A stretch of DNA of 64,000 bases from NCBI GenBank assembly GCA_006503535.1, contig QYRS01000018.1, positions 1 through 64,000 of the forward strand, given 5' to 3'. Position numbers and translations under genes: made by a program. Shown piece after piece: positions 31,495-43,900 of the stretch; positions within the stretch are counted from its first letter, which is position 1; each line of letters opens with the position of its first letter. Source of the stretch: Arthrinium phaeospermum (Eukaryota; Ascomycota; Sordariomycetes; Amphisphaeriales; Apiosporaceae). Under the pieces are notes generated by a model. It worked only from the letters and a program-made list of their open reading frames with translations. It was not told the origin of the DNA and made no database searches.

Positions 31495-34400
31495 TCAGTC
31501 CTGGCTCATCTCCGTATCCTCATCCGAAAGGAGATCCTCGACCAGCGAATCATTATCATCGCCCCCATCGTCGTCATGCTTCTGCTTCTTCTTCTCATGC
31601 TGCCGCACCGTGGCATCGCTCGCATCCCCACCATCCTCCTCATCCGAAATCTCCTCCTTCTTGATCTTGCGCCCCCCGCCGCCGCCCCGGGTCGATGACG
31701 ACACCACCGACTTGTCGTCCTCCTCGCCCTCGTCCTCCTCCATGATGGTCGCGTCCTTCTCGTCCATCATCATCTCGACGGCCGACTTCTCGTCGCCCGC
31801 CACCGAGCCCGCCACCGAGGACCGGTCGGCCGCCGAGCCCGTCACGCTCCGGCTCACCGAGCTGCGGAACCGGTTGTGCTCCCGGCTCCGCTCCTGCTGC
31901 TGCTCGTTGAGCTGGTTCACAATCTTGCCCAGGCTCACGTGGATCTTGAAGAGCGCGTTCCGGCCCGTCGCGTCGTTCAGCAGGTTGTCCTCCACCGCCG
32001 ACGAGATCTCCTCGTACAGGTCGCGGATCTTCTCCTCCGTCGAGGAAGGTGAAATGAAAAGCTTTCCGAGCAGGGGCGCGATGGTCTTCTTCTCTTCTTC
32101 TGTAATTTCGGCGTACACATTAGTATGATGATCGCAAGTGGGGTCTAGTTAGATATTAAGAACAAATAACTTACTGCTGAAATTGCTCTGGAGCTTCTCG
32201 AGAATGTCGCTGGCAAAGTCCAGATGCACATCACCGTTGACGTTCTTCTTCTCCGCGTCCATGGCGTAGCCCGGCTGGTAGCACTTGCGGGGATCCGTCC
32301 AGTCCACCAAGCAGGCGCCAATGGCGTTGAGCGTGGCCATCTGGTCGTCGACGTCGGCGTCCTCGTCGTCCAGACTCTCGCGCACCAGGTACAGCGAGTG
32401 CAGCGCGTCCAGCGCGATGGAACGGAGCAGGTGCTGGTTCTCGGACCGAGAGAAGCAGAAGACGGGCAGGAAGTAGTTGAGAGCCTGGCGCACTCCCTGG
32501 TTGCCGGAACTCGAAGGGTCGAAGTAGGCAATGACCAGCGTCCGGAGCAGCTCGGCAGAGCTTTCCTGGTCCGTCACCACTCTCCCGAGTAGCAGCTTCG
32601 ACACGGCGACGGTGGCCGCGCCCTGGACTTCGGGGTTCCTGGAACCAGCGCGCAGTGCCTTGATGTACACCTTGAGAAGGGTGGGGTTTGCTGACAGAAG
32701 CTGCGATCCGTGTACGTTCAAGATGTCTGTCAGAATCTGCAAAGCAGTAATCTGAAGTGCCGAATGGCCTTTGGTGAAGAAGTGCATGAAAAGCCCCAGA
32801 TTCTCCTCGGCAAGGGGCCGGTCCAGCAGTGAACACAATCCGAGGCAAACCAGGCCTCGCTCACGCACGGGCGCTTCGTGACTGCGGACGGCAGGGACCA
32901 CGAGGTTGTTCAGCATCGAAACCAGATGGTCGTTTTCCTGGAGCGTGCCCTCGACATTGGAAAGCATGCACTGGACAATGTGCAGGCACTTCATGTTGAT
33001 CATGATCTCCTTAATGGCCTTGGCCCGGGCCTCCTCTTCACTCAGCTCCGGGCCGTTCTTGCCCTTGCCGTCGGGTGGGGGCGTGCCGTCGTCGCCGACC
33101 TCGGACCGGGCCGAGTGGAAGCTCTCATTGTCGTCGTTATCGGTGGCAGGCTCATCAATGATCGTATCATGGACATCCGCCACGGCCTCGAGGACCACAC
33201 TGCAGAACTCCTTCTCGCCGGCCGCATCAGGCGCACAGATGTCGCGAAGCACGTCAATGGCAAGCTTCGTCACCTCATCGGGCAGTTCGGGGATTGACAA
33301 GCTCTGTCTCAGAAGGGCGAACATCTTCCGGCGACCGACCTCATCCGAATAGTCCAGGGTCAAGATGATGTGCAGCAGTTGCTCGACAATGAACTCCTGT
33401 TCAACGGTGTCCTCCTCGTCCTCGTCATCATCCACCTCCTCTTGGCTATTGACCCTGCGGATGGCTTCGATCATAACGTTCAGATACCGCTCCAGGTAGA
33501 AAGCAACCTTGGTCACTTCGGGCAACTTCTCCTCGACCAGGGACTCGTACTTGCGGTTGCCATCGGCGCGGCAGAAATCGTTGAAACTGCGAGCCATGAA
33601 AACAGCTTCCGCGCTCAGCGTCTGCCAGAAGTTGTCGTCAAAGTTGACGGCGTTGCGGTAATCCGGCCTGCCCTCCCAGAAACCCTTCATGGCCTCGAGC
33701 GCGACACCATTCTCCACCCCGGAGTTGACCACATCGATTCGCTCCAGGAGCTCGAGGAGTCCGTCGAAACTGGGCTCTGCGGGCTCTGCGGGCTTCTCGC
33801 CTTCCGCCGGAGGGCTGACGCCCGCGCAGTCCTCGATCCAGCGCTCGCGGAAAAGACGACCAGCAGCTTTGCGCACCGTCTCGTCTCGGTCTCGCAGACC
33901 CCAGCGCAGCAGCTTCTCTCTCATGGATAGGGACAAGTGGCGGAAATCGCCCAGAGCCGGTAGTAACCTGGAGTAGACGGCACGGCGAGTCTGAGGGTCT
34001 TGGTCGCGGGCCCTCTCCAATAGGTAGGGCAATGTGTTGGGAAGAATGGGCAAATTGACCAGGAGGGAGCGGCGGACGTCGGCGCTGGGATCGTTCTGCA
34101 ACACCTCGAGTAGCTTCTCCAACAAGCCAGTCTCGGCGTTATCGTCGCTGTCGTCGGAGTTGGCCATACCCTCGACCTGGTTGCCTGCCAGTCGCCCGAG
34201 ACCCAGCACTGCTTGCGCGCGAACCATGGCCTCCTTGTCCCGAATTCGCTTGAGCAGACCGTGTCGCAAAGCTTGGAAGAGGTCATCATCGATGGCGTCG
34301 AGCGAGTTGATGATATGTGAGATGAGCTGGGTTGACCGGTAGCGGACGAACTTGTCCTTGGAGGTCAGCAGGGGGAGGACCGTCTCCATGACGAGGGTGG

Positions 34401-34902
34401 TCAGGCGGGTCGTGGGCGTCTCGGGCATGGTACTAGCATCGACGTCCTCCTCGCCGAGCAGCTCGTTGTCCTTGTCGTTGGCGTGGCGCAGGAAGAGGCC
34501 GACGAAGCGGATGGTCTTCTCGCCGACGCTCTCGCTCTTTTTGACGGGCATGACGCGCATGACGCAGCGGGTGAACTCGGCGTTGAAGTCGGTCTCCTCG
34601 AAGTCGAGGCTCTCGGCCGCCTGCGACTTGGACCCCTTGCCGGCGGGTTGCGACGGCGGCTCATAACAGCACGACTCGTGGATCTTGCGCAGGTTGACGA
34701 CGAGCTTGCGGTGGGTGGCGGTGCTCTTCTGGGCATCCTTGAAGACGGCGCTGACTTGGGTGCGCAGGGCGCTGTCGGGGGCTTCTTCGGGGATGGTGAA
34801 GGCGGGGGCGGATGCGCGGGTTGTGCGGGTGCTCGTAGTGGTCGAGGCCGTTTTGCCAGAGGCGGCACTACGGCCCGACCTTGTCGAAGCCCTGGGGGGC
34901 AT
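31495..34902 (-). CDS. YCG1: Condensin complex subunit 3 (CAP-G/Ycg1/Cnd3)
   Basis: HEAT-repeat subunit of condensin, which compacts mitotic chromosomes and contacts DNA together with the kleisin Brn1. Exon 34902-32175, intron 32100-32174 (75 nt, ACTAAT branch site 22 nt before the acceptor), exon 32099-31495; 1110 aa, close to yeast Ycg1 (1035). A basic Ser/Thr-rich N-terminus precedes HEAT repeats. Typical Cnd3 stretches are visible: VFKDAQKSTATHRKLVVNLR, FVGLFLRHANDKD, SKDKFVRYRSTQLISHIINS and MVRAQAVLGLGRL. The middle has ECLHIVQ-like core text (NMKCLHIVQCMLSN). The C-terminus is acidic with a Lys-rich patch (GGGGGRKIKKEE). An alternative 30-nt intron also keeps frame but is implausibly short. 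It is divergent from NOP4, about 735 nt apart. Confidence 0.92.
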
Positions 34903-35637
34903 TGTGTAGGTAGAGATGTCGAAATGCGATGGAGGTGATACTTTTTGGTGATGTTTATGGATTTGTTGATTGGAACACTACTGTAGTTTTGTTTTAGACG
35001 CTAAGGCGTCCGAGGGGACCAAGTGGGAGCGGGATGCAAATGGCAGGTTGACATGCATCAATTGGTGGTATGATGGGTACCGGACAGGCAAAGATCAATT
35101 GGTCTCAGTCAACCAACACTAAAGACGTTGGACTTCAGTGGAATTGCGTATATGTAAGCATAAATGTAGCATGCAAGCACTTGCGCACTGCGATTATCAA
35201 TTTGATCAAAATACGCGTGCCGCGTAGGGGTGGTCTTTATTTGTTATCCCACCTTCTGCGCAAGTACACAAATGAGGGAGGAGTGTGCTGGCAAAGTGGG
35301 GGTTACTGGGCAACGCTCTTTTTGGCTGGCTGATCTGAAAAGAGTTCCGTCTGGAGTCTGGTCAATCGATTTGGGGGTTCCAAAAGTCTTGGCATTTCTC
35401 AACTTCGATGTTGGACAGACCCCACACTTGCGCCTATCGATTAGCTGATAAGCAATTAATTTTCTTGTAGCAGGGTCGGTCGCAATTGGGGTGCAGTTGC
35501 AGGCCCAGACAGGCTTTGGCAGTGCATGATATCTTCGTGAGGAACTTTTCGCTCCTTTCAAACTGCACAGGACGAGGCCATCCTACACCCTCATCCTAAT
35601 ACCAATCAATACCTTTCCGTCAAAGGTGATTGGCAAA
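34903..35637. promoter_or_regulatory. Shared divergent promoter of condensin and NOP4 genes
   Basis: 735 nt between two start codons facing away from each other. CCAAT-type motifs occur on the minus strand (ATTGG near 34970 and again just upstream of the NOP4 ATG). No coding frame of note. Confidence 0.5.
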
Positions 35638-38156
35638 ATGGCTGGTTCCGGAAAGCTCAAACGGTCGCGGGACCAAAGTACCGACTCCAAACCCGCCGCC
35701 GCCGCCGCTGCTGCTTCTGAGCAAGCTCAGACGGCCACTGCTGGGGAGGGCGCAGGAGAGACAGCGACTACGGCTGATACGACTGAGAGAGCCACCAAGC
35801 GACCCAGAGTGGAAGAGAACCGAACTCTGTTTGTTCGCTCGCTTCCGACCTCAGCAACCGACGAGAGTTTGACCGAGTTCTTCTCCAACTACTTCCCCGT
35901 CAAGCATGCCACTGTCGTCAAGGACCGGGCTACCAAAGCCTCCCGAGGCTATGGATTCGTAAGTGTCTACAATACTCATAACACATTTCTATGGATCCCT
36001 TGGTTAACAATGCGTCCCGCTTGAAGGTCACTTTCACAGACGCCGAGGATGCGATCGAGGCCAGGAAGAAGTTGAACAACCAGGCCCTCGACGGAAAGAA
36101 GATCACCCTGGATGTTGCCGAAGCCCGTCAAAGAAAACCCAAGGCTGCCGCCGAGCCCTCCGGGGTGGCTACCGAGACTGCCTCCCGCAAAGAGCAGCGC
36201 GTCGCCGATCTGGCCGAGGCACGAAAACCCCAGAATGCCAAGCTGATTGTCCGAAACTTGCCGTGGAGCATCAAGACACCCGAGCAGTTGTCCGCTTTGT
36301 TCCAGCGTCACGGAAAGGTCAAGTACGCCGATGTTCCGCAGTCCAAGGGCAAGCTTGCTGGTTTCGGTTTCGTCACTTTCCGCCGCCATAAGCATGCCGA
36401 GTTGGCTATGGAGGGAGAGAACGGAACGATCGTCGATGGTCGTCCTATCGCTGTCGACTGGGCCGCCGACAAGAATGAGTGGACAAAGCAGCAAAAGGGC
36501 GACGCCACTGAAGAGACCACCCCTGCCAAGAAATCGTCTAAGAAGGCAGAGGCGGACGAGGATGACAGCCCGGAAGATGAAGAGGAGCCCGAAGAGGACG
36601 AGGACGAGGAGATGGATGAAGACCTTCGAAACTTCATGAAGAACCAAATGGCGAACATGGAAGACGAGGACGATGAGGACGAAGAAGATGAGGAAGAGGA
36701 GGACGACGCCGACCTTGGTGTTGACGAAGACGAGGAGGAGGAGGATGAAAAACCAGCACCCAAGAGGCTATCCACAAATAACGACTCGACCATCTTCGTA
36801 CGGAACCTGCCCTTCACGGTCGATGACGAGGGCCTGAAAGAACATTTCCAGCAGTTCGGCGCGGTCAGATATGCCCGGTGTGTCATGGATCGTGCTACGG
36901 ATCGGCCAGCCGGTACTGGCTTCGTGTGTTTCTTCAACCAGGAGGACTCTGCCGCTTGTGTGAGGGGTGCTCCCCGCCAGCAGCTGCCCGACAACCCCGG
37001 CAAGCGCTCGATTCTGCAGAATGAGATGGCCGATCTGGCGGGCATGTACACCATGGACGGCAGAGTCTTGCAGGTGAGCCAGGCAGTAAACAAGGACGAG
37101 GCCACCCGCCTGACCGAGACTGACATTGCTGCGCGTGACACCAAGGACAGAGACAAGCGACGCCTCTATCTTCTCGCCGAGGGTGCCATACCCGCCGGCT
37201 CGCCCTTGCACTCGCTGCTGTCGGCCTCCGAGATCCAGATGCGTGATGACAGCGCTGCCCAGAGGAAGAAGCAGATCCAAGGCAACCCCAGTTTGCATCT
37301 CAGTCTCACGCGTCTTGCTCTTCGCAACATCCCCCGCAGCATGACCCCCAAGGAACTCAAAGCCCTCGCCCGAGAGGCGGTGGTGGGATTCTCTAAGGAC
37401 GTCAAGGCAGGCCTTCGCGAGCCCCTTTCCAAGGAGGAAATCAACCGAGGCGGCGCCGAAGACAAGGAGGCTGAGCGTCACCGCAAGGAGAAAAAGAAGG
37501 GTATTGTCCGCCAGGCCAAGATTGTGTACGAGAACGCGCAGGGATCTAAGGTGGATGTGAAGGACGGCGCCGGCAAGAGTCGTGGCTACGGTTTCGTTGA
37601 GTACTCGTCTCACCGATGGGCGCTCATGGGCCTGCGGTGGTTGAACGGCCACCAGGTCCAGAACGAGACGAGCAAGAGCTCGCGCCTGATCGCCGAGTTC
37701 GCCATCGAGAACGCGCAGGTCGTGGCCCGGCGCAAGGACATCCTCCTGCGGTCGACACAGGGCCCGCGCAACCCGCCGCAGCAGGCCGAGCCGCCCAAGA
37801 ACGCCCCCTTTGCCGAGAGGAGGGTCGCTTTCCGCAACGCGGCCAAGAACGGCGACAGGAGGCCGGGCTGGAACGGCCAGCGGCCTGGCGGAGACAACAA
37901 GAGGCCGGGCCGGGACAACAAGAGGCCCGGCTTCGACGGCAAGAGGCCCGGCTTCGACGGCAAGAAGCCGGGCGGCGGTTTTGGCGATCGCAAGAAGCCG
38001 GGCCGCCCGGACGCTGCCCCTGCTGCCAAGGGGGGTGCGGCGGACGGTGAAGGAAAGAAGGGTGGTGGCGATGCTCGGCAAGCTCTGGACCAGAAGATCA
38101 TTGCTAGGAAACGAAACATGCGGAAGAAGAAGGCGACGGCGCGTAATAGCCGCTGA
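35638..38156 (+). CDS. NOP4: Nucleolar RNA-binding protein Nop4 (RBM28 family), four RRMs
   Basis: Needed for 60S ribosomal subunit maturation and 27S pre-rRNA processing in the nucleolus (family knowledge). Exon 35638-35958, intron 35959-36026 (68 nt), exon 36027-38156; 816 aa (yeast Nop4 is 685). RRM1 at about 62-145 ([16 protein letters not shown], completed across the intron), RRM2 at 178-255 ([17 protein letters not shown]), an Asp/Glu-rich linker at about 280-350, RRM3 at 360-460 ([18 protein letters not shown]) with an insertion, and a divergent RRM4 at about 535-660 ([21 protein letters not shown]). The basic C-terminus has KRPGFDG tandem repeats and ends in a Lys/Arg cluster ([15 protein letters not shown]). 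The ATG at 35638 sits in a good context. Confidence 0.94.
37897..37977 (+). repeat. Tandem repeat encoding KRPG[FR]D[GN] units in NOP4
   Basis: Imperfect 21-nt units, two nearly identical (AAGAGGCCCGGCTTCGACGG), flanked by diverged copies. They encode basic, glycine-containing repeats in the NOP4 tail. Confidence 0.75.
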
Positions 38157-38689
38157 TGACGACGCTGTTCCAAGGAAATGGGATGTTTTCTCTCTGTACA
38201 TGTATCAGATACCTGCATATCTAATCTTTGCTGCTGGCGTAGTACGGTCGAAAGTTACATAGTCACTTTAAGGAGGGGAGTCAAAAAATATCAGGGAACC
38301 CGTCAGATGGGGGTTTGTTCACATTATTCGAAGCAACTGACTGGTTTCGACATGACTGCGGTCCATTGCATTTTCTTGCAGGTTTCGATTGAATGTGGAG
38401 TGAGATTTCCTTCATTATTGAGAGATGTGCTCGCCAACAATAAGGACATGGGCAGACAAGTAGCGTGACTTGACTGGATAAGTGCCTCCCGAGATACGGG
38501 AGGTTTTGCCTGTCAACCTATGCATTTCCTGTTCGATAGTTGTCCATTCCAATACGACAAAAGAACGCCAAAATGAGCGAAACAATTTAATCATCTGATA
38601 ACATCGCATTGTACCTGAGTGGGGGGTATCTTCCATCTGCAAACTTCCAACCCAAATCCATCTTATCGTCCATCATCATATCCTTTCTC
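38157..38689. other. Intergenic, convergent 3' ends
   Basis: 3' flanks of NOP4 and the facing unknown gene. No feature recognised. Confidence 0.45.
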
Positions 38690-40219
38690 TCACTTGGTCC
38701 AGAACCACCCTTTTCCAGAAGAAGAAGAAGACGACGACTTCTTTCCCTCGTCCTCCGCGTTCTCGTCATCCTCCCCTGATGACGACGACCATCGGAACTC
38801 CTTGCTGGCCGAGTGCTGGCGCTGGGACATGCGCTGGACCACGTTGCCGTCGGCGTCGTACCGCGTCGTCGTGACGGTCTCGTGGGACATCCAGGGGCCC
38901 GACTTGCGGGCCACGGACTGGACCGTCTTGCCGCCGTCGGGCTCGGGGAACTCTTGGGTCCATTCCTCGTTTTTGTTTGAATCGCTGTCGGACTTGGAGA
39001 CGACGTCGCCACCGGTCTCTCCTCCCTGGGGAGGAGAACGACGGGCGAGGGCGGATCCGGCTTCCTCGTTTTCTCGGGGTGGCTGTGGCATGTCCAATCC
39101 TCTGGGTCTCCTACTCTGCGCATAGTCTGATTCGATGTTGCGGTACAAATCCTCGTCCGTCTCGGCATCCGGCCGGCGGCCGCGGTGAGCGTTTTCCCTG
39201 TCTCCCGGCATATCTGGGAAACCCAGCGCGAGAAGCCGCGCCAGGGGATGCTGTTCGAAACTGGCGGGCTCCCCAAAACCCGCACCACGGTAACCGCCGA
39301 ATGAGGTCCCCAGGGTGGATGGCGCCGCCGATCCCGCAGCTAGCTCTCCCGGCCAAAACATCTGCAATCGCTTCCACCGCCGCTCTTCCTCGCAGGCGGC
39401 CGCGTCGCGGAGGAGGCGGCGGGTGTGGCCCGCGGCCTCGTCGGCGGTGAGCTCGCGCCGGAACAGGTCGCTGGTCGTGATGGCGGCGATGCGCCGCGCC
39501 TCGGGCCGCCAGGCCTCGGGCGGGCCGAAGTAGGCGTTCCACAGCCCGGCGGGCTCCATGCCGACCGCCCATTCGCGCCAAAACCGCGGGCTGTTGGGCT
39601 GGATGGGCCTGTCGGGCACGCCGGCGTGGCGGGAGTAGTACCCGAAGTCGTACCCGAGTTGGGGCGGGGGCAGGGTTGGGACTGTCCCGTCGAGCCGCGC
39701 CTCGAGCTCGGCGCGCGGCTTGAGGGGCTGGCCGGAGCTCACGGCCAGGAGGTCTTCGAAGGCGTCCCGGAAGGTGAATTTGGCGGGGGACTCCATGAAG
39801 GGGTTGGGGTTGGATTTAAAGGAGGTGGGGGAAGAAGCAAGGACATCCTTGGGGATGGGCTGTGGCAGGGTGTCCTGGAGCTGGGACGGGGAGTAGGCCG
39901 AATATTGGACCCACGAACGCACCGCCTCCCAGCGCAGCCTTCGGCACAAGGACGACTCGAGCGACCATTTTGGGTAACCCGTGCCGGAGTTATCGTTGAT
40001 GCTGCTGTCCGCTTTGGTCAATGCGTCGTTGCTGCTGTCATGGCTTGGGACATCATCACGCAAAGCACGGTCAGCCCTTCCATCTTGGACTTGGTTGTTT
40101 GACGAGGAGGAAGGGGATGACGGAAGGGACCCGAGGCTGCGGGCGGTCTGGGAGATCTGGTCGTCTACGCGGTGCTTGAAGCGCACGAAGAAATTGGGGG
40201 AATCCGGGTCACTCGGCAT
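38690..40219 (-). CDS. Fungal protein of unknown function, 509 aa
   Basis: Single-exon gene with ATG at 40219. The N-terminus reads MPSDPDSPNFFVRFKHRVDDQI, a compact amphipathic stretch that looks conserved. Then come a Ser/Asn-rich linker and a Trp- and Pro-rich central region (SLCRRLRWEAVRSWVQYSAYS; FTFRDAFEDLLAVSSGQPL; SPRFWREWAVGMEPAGLWNAY; LFRRELTADEAAGHTRRLLR) that reads like folded helices. The last third is acidic and low complexity, with RKSGPWMSHETVTTTRYDADG, where the WMS...ETVTTTRYDADGNV text looks like a short conserved module. It ends in an octaserine-like run and GKGWFWTK. No membrane segment or catalytic motif that I recognise. The ordered coding pattern over the whole length supports a real gene. 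Confidence 0.75.
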   Translation of the reverse strand: MPSDPDSPNFFVRFKHRVDDQISQTARSLGSLPSSPSSSSNNQVQDGRADRALRDDVPSHDSSNDALTKADSSINDNSGTGYPKWSLESSLCRRLRWEAVRSWVQYSAYSPSQLQDTLPQPIPKDVLASSPTSFKSNPNPFMESPAKFTFRDAFEDLLAVSSGQPLKPRAELEARLDGTVPTLPPPQLGYDFGYYSRHAGVPDRPIQPNSPRFWREWAVGMEPAGLWNAYFGPPEAWRPEARRIAAITTSDLFRRELTADEAAGHTRRLLRDAAACEEERRWKRLQMFWPGELAAGSAAPSTLGTSFGGYRGAGFGEPASFEQHPLARLLALGFPDMPGDRENAHRGRRPDAETDEDLYRNIESDYAQSRRPRGLDMPQPPRENEEAGSALARRSPPQGGETGGDVVSKSDSDSNKNEEWTQEFPEPDGGKTVQSVARKSGPWMSHETVTTTRYDADGNVVQRMSQRQHSASKEFRWSSSSGEDDENAEDEGKKSSSSSSSGKGWFWTK

Positions 40220-40995
40220 AGTGATCGGGGGTCGACGGGCAGCGTGCAGGATACCTTATGTATGTTCAGGTTGAAGCTTCAATATGGGGAGGCTGCTACT
40301 TGAGGTCACGAGTATTCGGGGTTTGAAATGCTCAAGTCAATGGATGTGATAGCGAATCACCAGACTCAGCATCGAAATGGTAAAAGTGACTTCAGGCAAT
40401 TGCAAAATTCATTCGCAGAAGAGTTGTTAGATATGAATTAGGCTACGAATGATGATAGAACGATCACGAGGTGGATGGAATCCTCCAGCAACATGGAAAT
40501 CGGAAGTTCCAGATTCTGACTGAGGGTAGCAAACAGCCGACAAGGTGGGGTTGGACGGTTGGGGGTGACATGAAGGTAACGTGCATGGATGCAAGGCAGC
40601 TTGTCAGGTACCACTACCGCTACAGGGCTGAAAATTGACCGGAATTCCAAGCTCAACCCCACTACGGAGCCCCCAAAGCTGCAGCTCAGCCCTCGAAAAC
40701 CCCCTTTCTCGACTAGAAAGCTGACCTGGTACCTTGCGGGCCACATCCGAATGACGAAACCCACGGCCCCGGAAACTCTTTTTCGTTGACCGGATCTGCC
40801 TGATCTCCAGTATCACCGCTCCTTTACTAGTACCGATTCCTCCGATTCGCGAATCGCATCCAAGATCCCTCCTTGCTCCTTGATTGTGCACCCTGCACAA
40901 GTTGTACAAAATCGCACGGCCTCGTTCTCCCGCTGTATGCCATGGAGCGTTGATCGCGACAAAATCAGACCACGACCGAACCCGACAAAGAGAAG
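40220..40995. promoter_or_regulatory. Divergent intergenic region (unknown gene / GPI7)
   Basis: 776 nt between opposing start codons; must contain both promoters. A minus-strand frame of 108 codons covers part of it but shows no family features. Confidence 0.4.
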
Positions 40996-43900
40996 ATGCG
41001 CCGCAGCCAGTATGGCTCCTACCTGTCGACTGTGCTCCTAGTCGCGGCGAACCTGCTCATCCCGGTCGCCATATACATCTTCGCAAAGGGCTTCTTCCCC
41101 TACAAGCCTCTGCTGCCCGGTCTCGCCCAGTATGATGGAGCTGTCGACGATGGGCTGCAGCCGGCGCCACCGTTTGACCGCCTGGTCTTCATGGTCGTCG
41201 ACGCGCTGAGGAGGTAGGCAAAACCTGGCTCCGTACGCGCCCGCCGTCGTTCCCACGCTGCTGACACAACACACGTATAGCGACTTTGTCTACACGGATG
41301 GAACGGGCTTTCAGTTTACCCAAAGGTGAGTTATGCGCAATGCGCCATGCCTTGTACTTGCCCAATCGCATGCTAACTATATATTCCAGCTTGATCAAAG
41401 ATGGCGCCGCCATGCCCTTTACCGCCCACGCGACCTCGCCGACCGTCACCATGCCCCGGCTGAAGGCCATCACCACCGGCTCTATCCCCTCCTTTCTCGA
41501 CGTCATACTCAACCTCGACGAGGCCGACACCAGCTCCACCCTCTCGACCCAGGACTCATGGCTTGCCCAGATGAAATCCAAGAAGACTGGCAAGCTGCTT
41601 CTCTACGGCGACGATACCTGGCTGAAGCTCTTCACCGACACCTTTGACCGGGCCGACGGGACTTCGAGTTTCTTCGTTTCGGTAGGATGACCCCGGAGAA
41701 ACATAAAGTGGATGGGAACAACGACAAGGCTGACCAGGAACCAGGACTTCACTGAAGTAGACAACAATGTCACGAGGCACATCACGTCGGAGCTCCGCCA
41801 GGATGACTGGAACACCATGGTGCTGCACTACCTCGGCTTGGACCACATCGGCCACAAATCCGGACCGCGCAGTGTCAACATGGTCCCGAAACAGCGCGAG
41901 ATGGACGGCATTGTCCGGGAAATCTACGAGGCGATGGAGACCCAAGCACATCTCCAGTCGACGCTCTTGGTGCTTTGCGGAGATCACGGAATGAACGATG
42001 CCGGCAACCACGGTGCCTCGTCGGCGGGAGAGACGTCCCCGGCTTTGGTCTTTATGTCGCCCAAGCTGAAGAGTATTGCCAAGCCGGCCACTGTACCGGC
42101 TCCGTTTGACGAGGATTTCCAGTATTACACCAAGGTCGACCAGTCGGACCTGGCCCCGACCCTGGGTGCACTGCTTGGCTTCCCAGCCCCCAAGAACAAC
42201 CTAGGGGCTTTCATACTGGATTTTTTGCCATTTTGGTCGAATCGTAAGGATCACTCAAATTGCCTTTCTTCTGGGCTGATATTTCTAACATTAGATGCAG
42301 AACGTGATCAAATGCATTTGCTGCTCAGCAATGCCAGGCAAATCTTCGACATCATAGCTGCAGCATCAGGGGTATCGCTGATGACTGACTACGCAAGCTC
42401 GGCATGCCGCGACCTACCCACAGTGGCAGAAGAACTCGCGTGCGAGTTGCAGAAGATTGGCCAGTCGGTCGGCACCCAATCGAGTGATGATTTGAAGGAG
42501 CGCATTTCCACGGTTCGTTAAACTCCCGTCAATCAACGACTGTGAGGCTACAACCGCTAACCTGCCAAAAGTGGCTACAAAGGGCGCAGGAACTCATGAG
42601 CAGCATGGCCAGCAACTATGACATGTCGAAGCTGGTTCAAGGCGGCGTCAGTGCTGTTGTCGCTCTTGCTCTGGCGATGGCATCGTTAATCCTGATCGGC
42701 GACATGAGGTTGACCTTGATTCCCTTCGCCGCCATTACCATACTGTACGGTATCATGATGTTTGCCAGCAGCTACGTTGAGGAGGAACACCACTTCTGGT
42801 ACTGGTCTGCTTCTGCTTGGCTGTTCTATGTGACACTCTCGAGGTAAGAACGTCAACGTAACAGGAAACATCTCCAACGCGACTAACAATGAGACAGGGC
42901 CAGCAGAAAGAAACACACGCCGGCCGCCATTGCCATAGCGGCATTGGTAGCCATGCGACTGATCCGAGGCTGGAACCAGACCGGGCAAAAGTTTGCAGGC
43001 GAGCCCGACATTGTCAAGCTCTTCATGACAAGCAACCCGCAGTTGCTTTGGTCCTTGTCGTTCCTTACATATCTGACGACCGCCTTTAAACTACGCCACA
43101 GACTTGGACAGGGGCTGCCGAGAGTGGTTTCAGTCCCGTTCGTCACGGTCCTGATCAGCTTGGCTTTGTCCTTCAAAGTGGCATTCTGCAGCGAAGACTC
43201 CCCGGAACTGATCGTGGGCTTCATGAAGACGGTGCTGGGATACCTGGGAGAGGCGTCGCTCGTCGGCCGCGCCCAGGCCGTGTTTGTTGCTATTGCTGTT
43301 GGCTCGGTATATCCCGTATACTGCCTTCTCACCCAGCCTTTCGGCATGTCCCGACTAGAACGTAAGTACCCACTCCAGACAGGGAAAGCAGATGCCCCCA
43401 ATTATGTGCGTTTACTTACACACGCGCGCTCAAATACAGATATCAAGACGCTGCATCACCTGTACACGGTCTTGGCCCTGACGCAGTCCCGTGTGACGAA
43501 CCTCCCGCTGTTCTTGCTGTTCCAGGTCCTGCAGTTCTTCCTAGAGCGGCTAGAGCCGGGGCTAGAGACGGCCGAGATCAGCACCACGTCGCTCGTGCTG
43601 CAGCTGGCGTCCTTCTTCGCCATGGGGGGCACCAACGCTATCTCGTCGGTCGACCTGTCCAACGCGTACAACGGGATTAGCGGGTACAGCGTGGTGGCCG
43701 TCGGGGTGCTGACGTTTGTGGGCAACTTTGCGGGGCCGATCTGGTGGGCTTCGGCGGCGAACGTGCTGTTGCTGCGGCGCAGGCTTGCGGCGGCGGCGTC
43801 GGCGGCATCAGTTGGCAAGCAAAGTCAAGGACAAGGACAAGGACAAGGACGTGGTGATGGTGGTGATGGTGAGGGTGTGTATTACCATCAGTACATTGCC

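Noticed and set aside
32145..32174. 30-nt intron in the condensin gene
   Set aside because: Keeps frame, but is below usual fungal intron length. The 75-nt option has an ACTAAT branch site and yields the expected FSKEEKKTIAPLLGKL text.
36768..38201. 477-codon minus-strand frame opposite NOP4
   Set aside because: Shadow of the RRM-containing coding strand; no domain of its own.
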